Shown one piece after another: positions 5,163 to 5,428 of a stretch of 5,428 nt of DNA (its first letter is position 1; each line of letters starts with the position of its first letter). This stretch comes from Lachnoclostridium sp. UBA739 (lineage in GTDB: Bacteria > Bacillota_A > Clostridia > Lachnospirales > Lachnospiraceae): NCBI GenBank assembly GCA_002297865.1, contig DBKX01000323.1, positions 1 through 5,428 of the forward strand. Direction: 5' to 3'. Both the position numbers and the translations under genes were made by a program. Below the pieces are notes generated by a model. That model saw only the letters and a list, made by a program, of their open reading frames with translations, did not search any database and was not told the origin of the DNA.

Positions 5163-5428
5163 TTATCCAACAGCACCATCACTGTCAGTATCATCAGAAG
5201 TGAAAGAGTAGTTGTCCGTATTTTGTTGAGTCATAGCCATGTCATATGTAATACCTCCAACTCGATTCTCCCTGCTAGCTTTTGCGTAATAAGAAATGAT
5301 AGTTGGAATTAGAGTTACTGGAACACCAATAAGAGAGTACATATAACTTGTACCTCCTGTTGTTATAGCCATATGCTCGCTAAACCAAAGTATTTGAATA
5401 CAGATTACAAACACAATAAAAAGCACAT
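5163..5428 (-). CDS. Membrane protein, 5' end outside window
   Basis: The last 88 or so residues are visible; the frame stays open to the window edge. A GTG at 5426 is a formal start but has no visible ribosome-binding site, so the gene probably begins outside. Two hydrophobic segments appear: about 1-15 (LFIVFVICIQILWF) and about 28-48 (YMYSLIGVPVTLIPTIISYY), then a soluble tail with KASRENRVGGITYDMAM and a very acidic end (DDTDSDGAVG). The next gene in the operon is also a membrane protein. Paired small membrane proteins of this kind often form the lysis part of phage genomes (holin plus partner), but nothing here shows pore function. I do not recognise a named family. Confidence 0.6.
   Translation of the reverse strand, partial: VLFIVFVICIQILWFSEHMAITTGGTSYMYSLIGVPVTLIPTIISYYAKASRENRVGGITYDMAMTQQNTDNYSFTSDDTDSDGAVG

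Noticed and set aside
1..5428. CRISPR array, tRNA, rRNA or insertion sequence
   Set aside because: No regular spaced repeats, cloverleaf, rRNA segment or transposase were seen; the only recombinase is the tyrosine type at 393-1388.

Overview
The window is AT-rich DNA with strong AGGAGG-type ribosome-binding sites, short intergenic gaps and phage structural genes. It looks like a phage or prophage of a low-GC Firmicute, most likely a Clostridia/Lachnospiraceae-type host. This host assignment rests on base composition, signal style and the feel of the proteins, not on a database search.

Layout. From the right edge to about 1895, seven genes lie head to tail on the minus strand: a membrane protein cut by the window edge (5163-5428), a one-helix holin-like protein (4741-5139), a tail-tube-like virion protein (3878-4729), a fibre-anchor protein (3321-3878), a probable receptor-binding fibre (2329-3321), a small acidic protein (2020-2322) and a 41-residue XkdX-family protein (1895-2020). 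Three junctions overlap as TAATG, and each of the six complete genes has its own Shine-Dalgarno sequence, so this reads as one late operon for tail, adsorption and perhaps lysis. A ribbon-helix-helix protein (1654-1821) is encoded on the opposite strand just past the end of this operon. An intergenic region of about 265 bases follows, with a terminator-like hairpin, a cluster of short repeats and a possible hydrophobic micro-peptide. Next is a complete XerC/D-like tyrosine recombinase on the minus strand (393-1388). The left end carries the 3' part of an unrecognised plus-strand gene (2-343), convergent with the recombinase and separated from it by a perfect inverted repeat.

How the parts may work together. 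The minus-strand operon would build the tail and host-recognition apparatus. The recombinase would integrate or excise the element, or resolve its multimers. The ribbon-helix-helix protein is a candidate regulator of the int/intergenic region. The most striking direct observation is a run of nine cytosines in codons 13-16 of the fibre gene. Loss or gain of one C would stop translation after 21 or 30 codons, so the tract could act as an on/off switch for host recognition. A second oddity is a terminator-shaped hairpin inside the tail-tube-like gene, oriented to work on the operon transcript.
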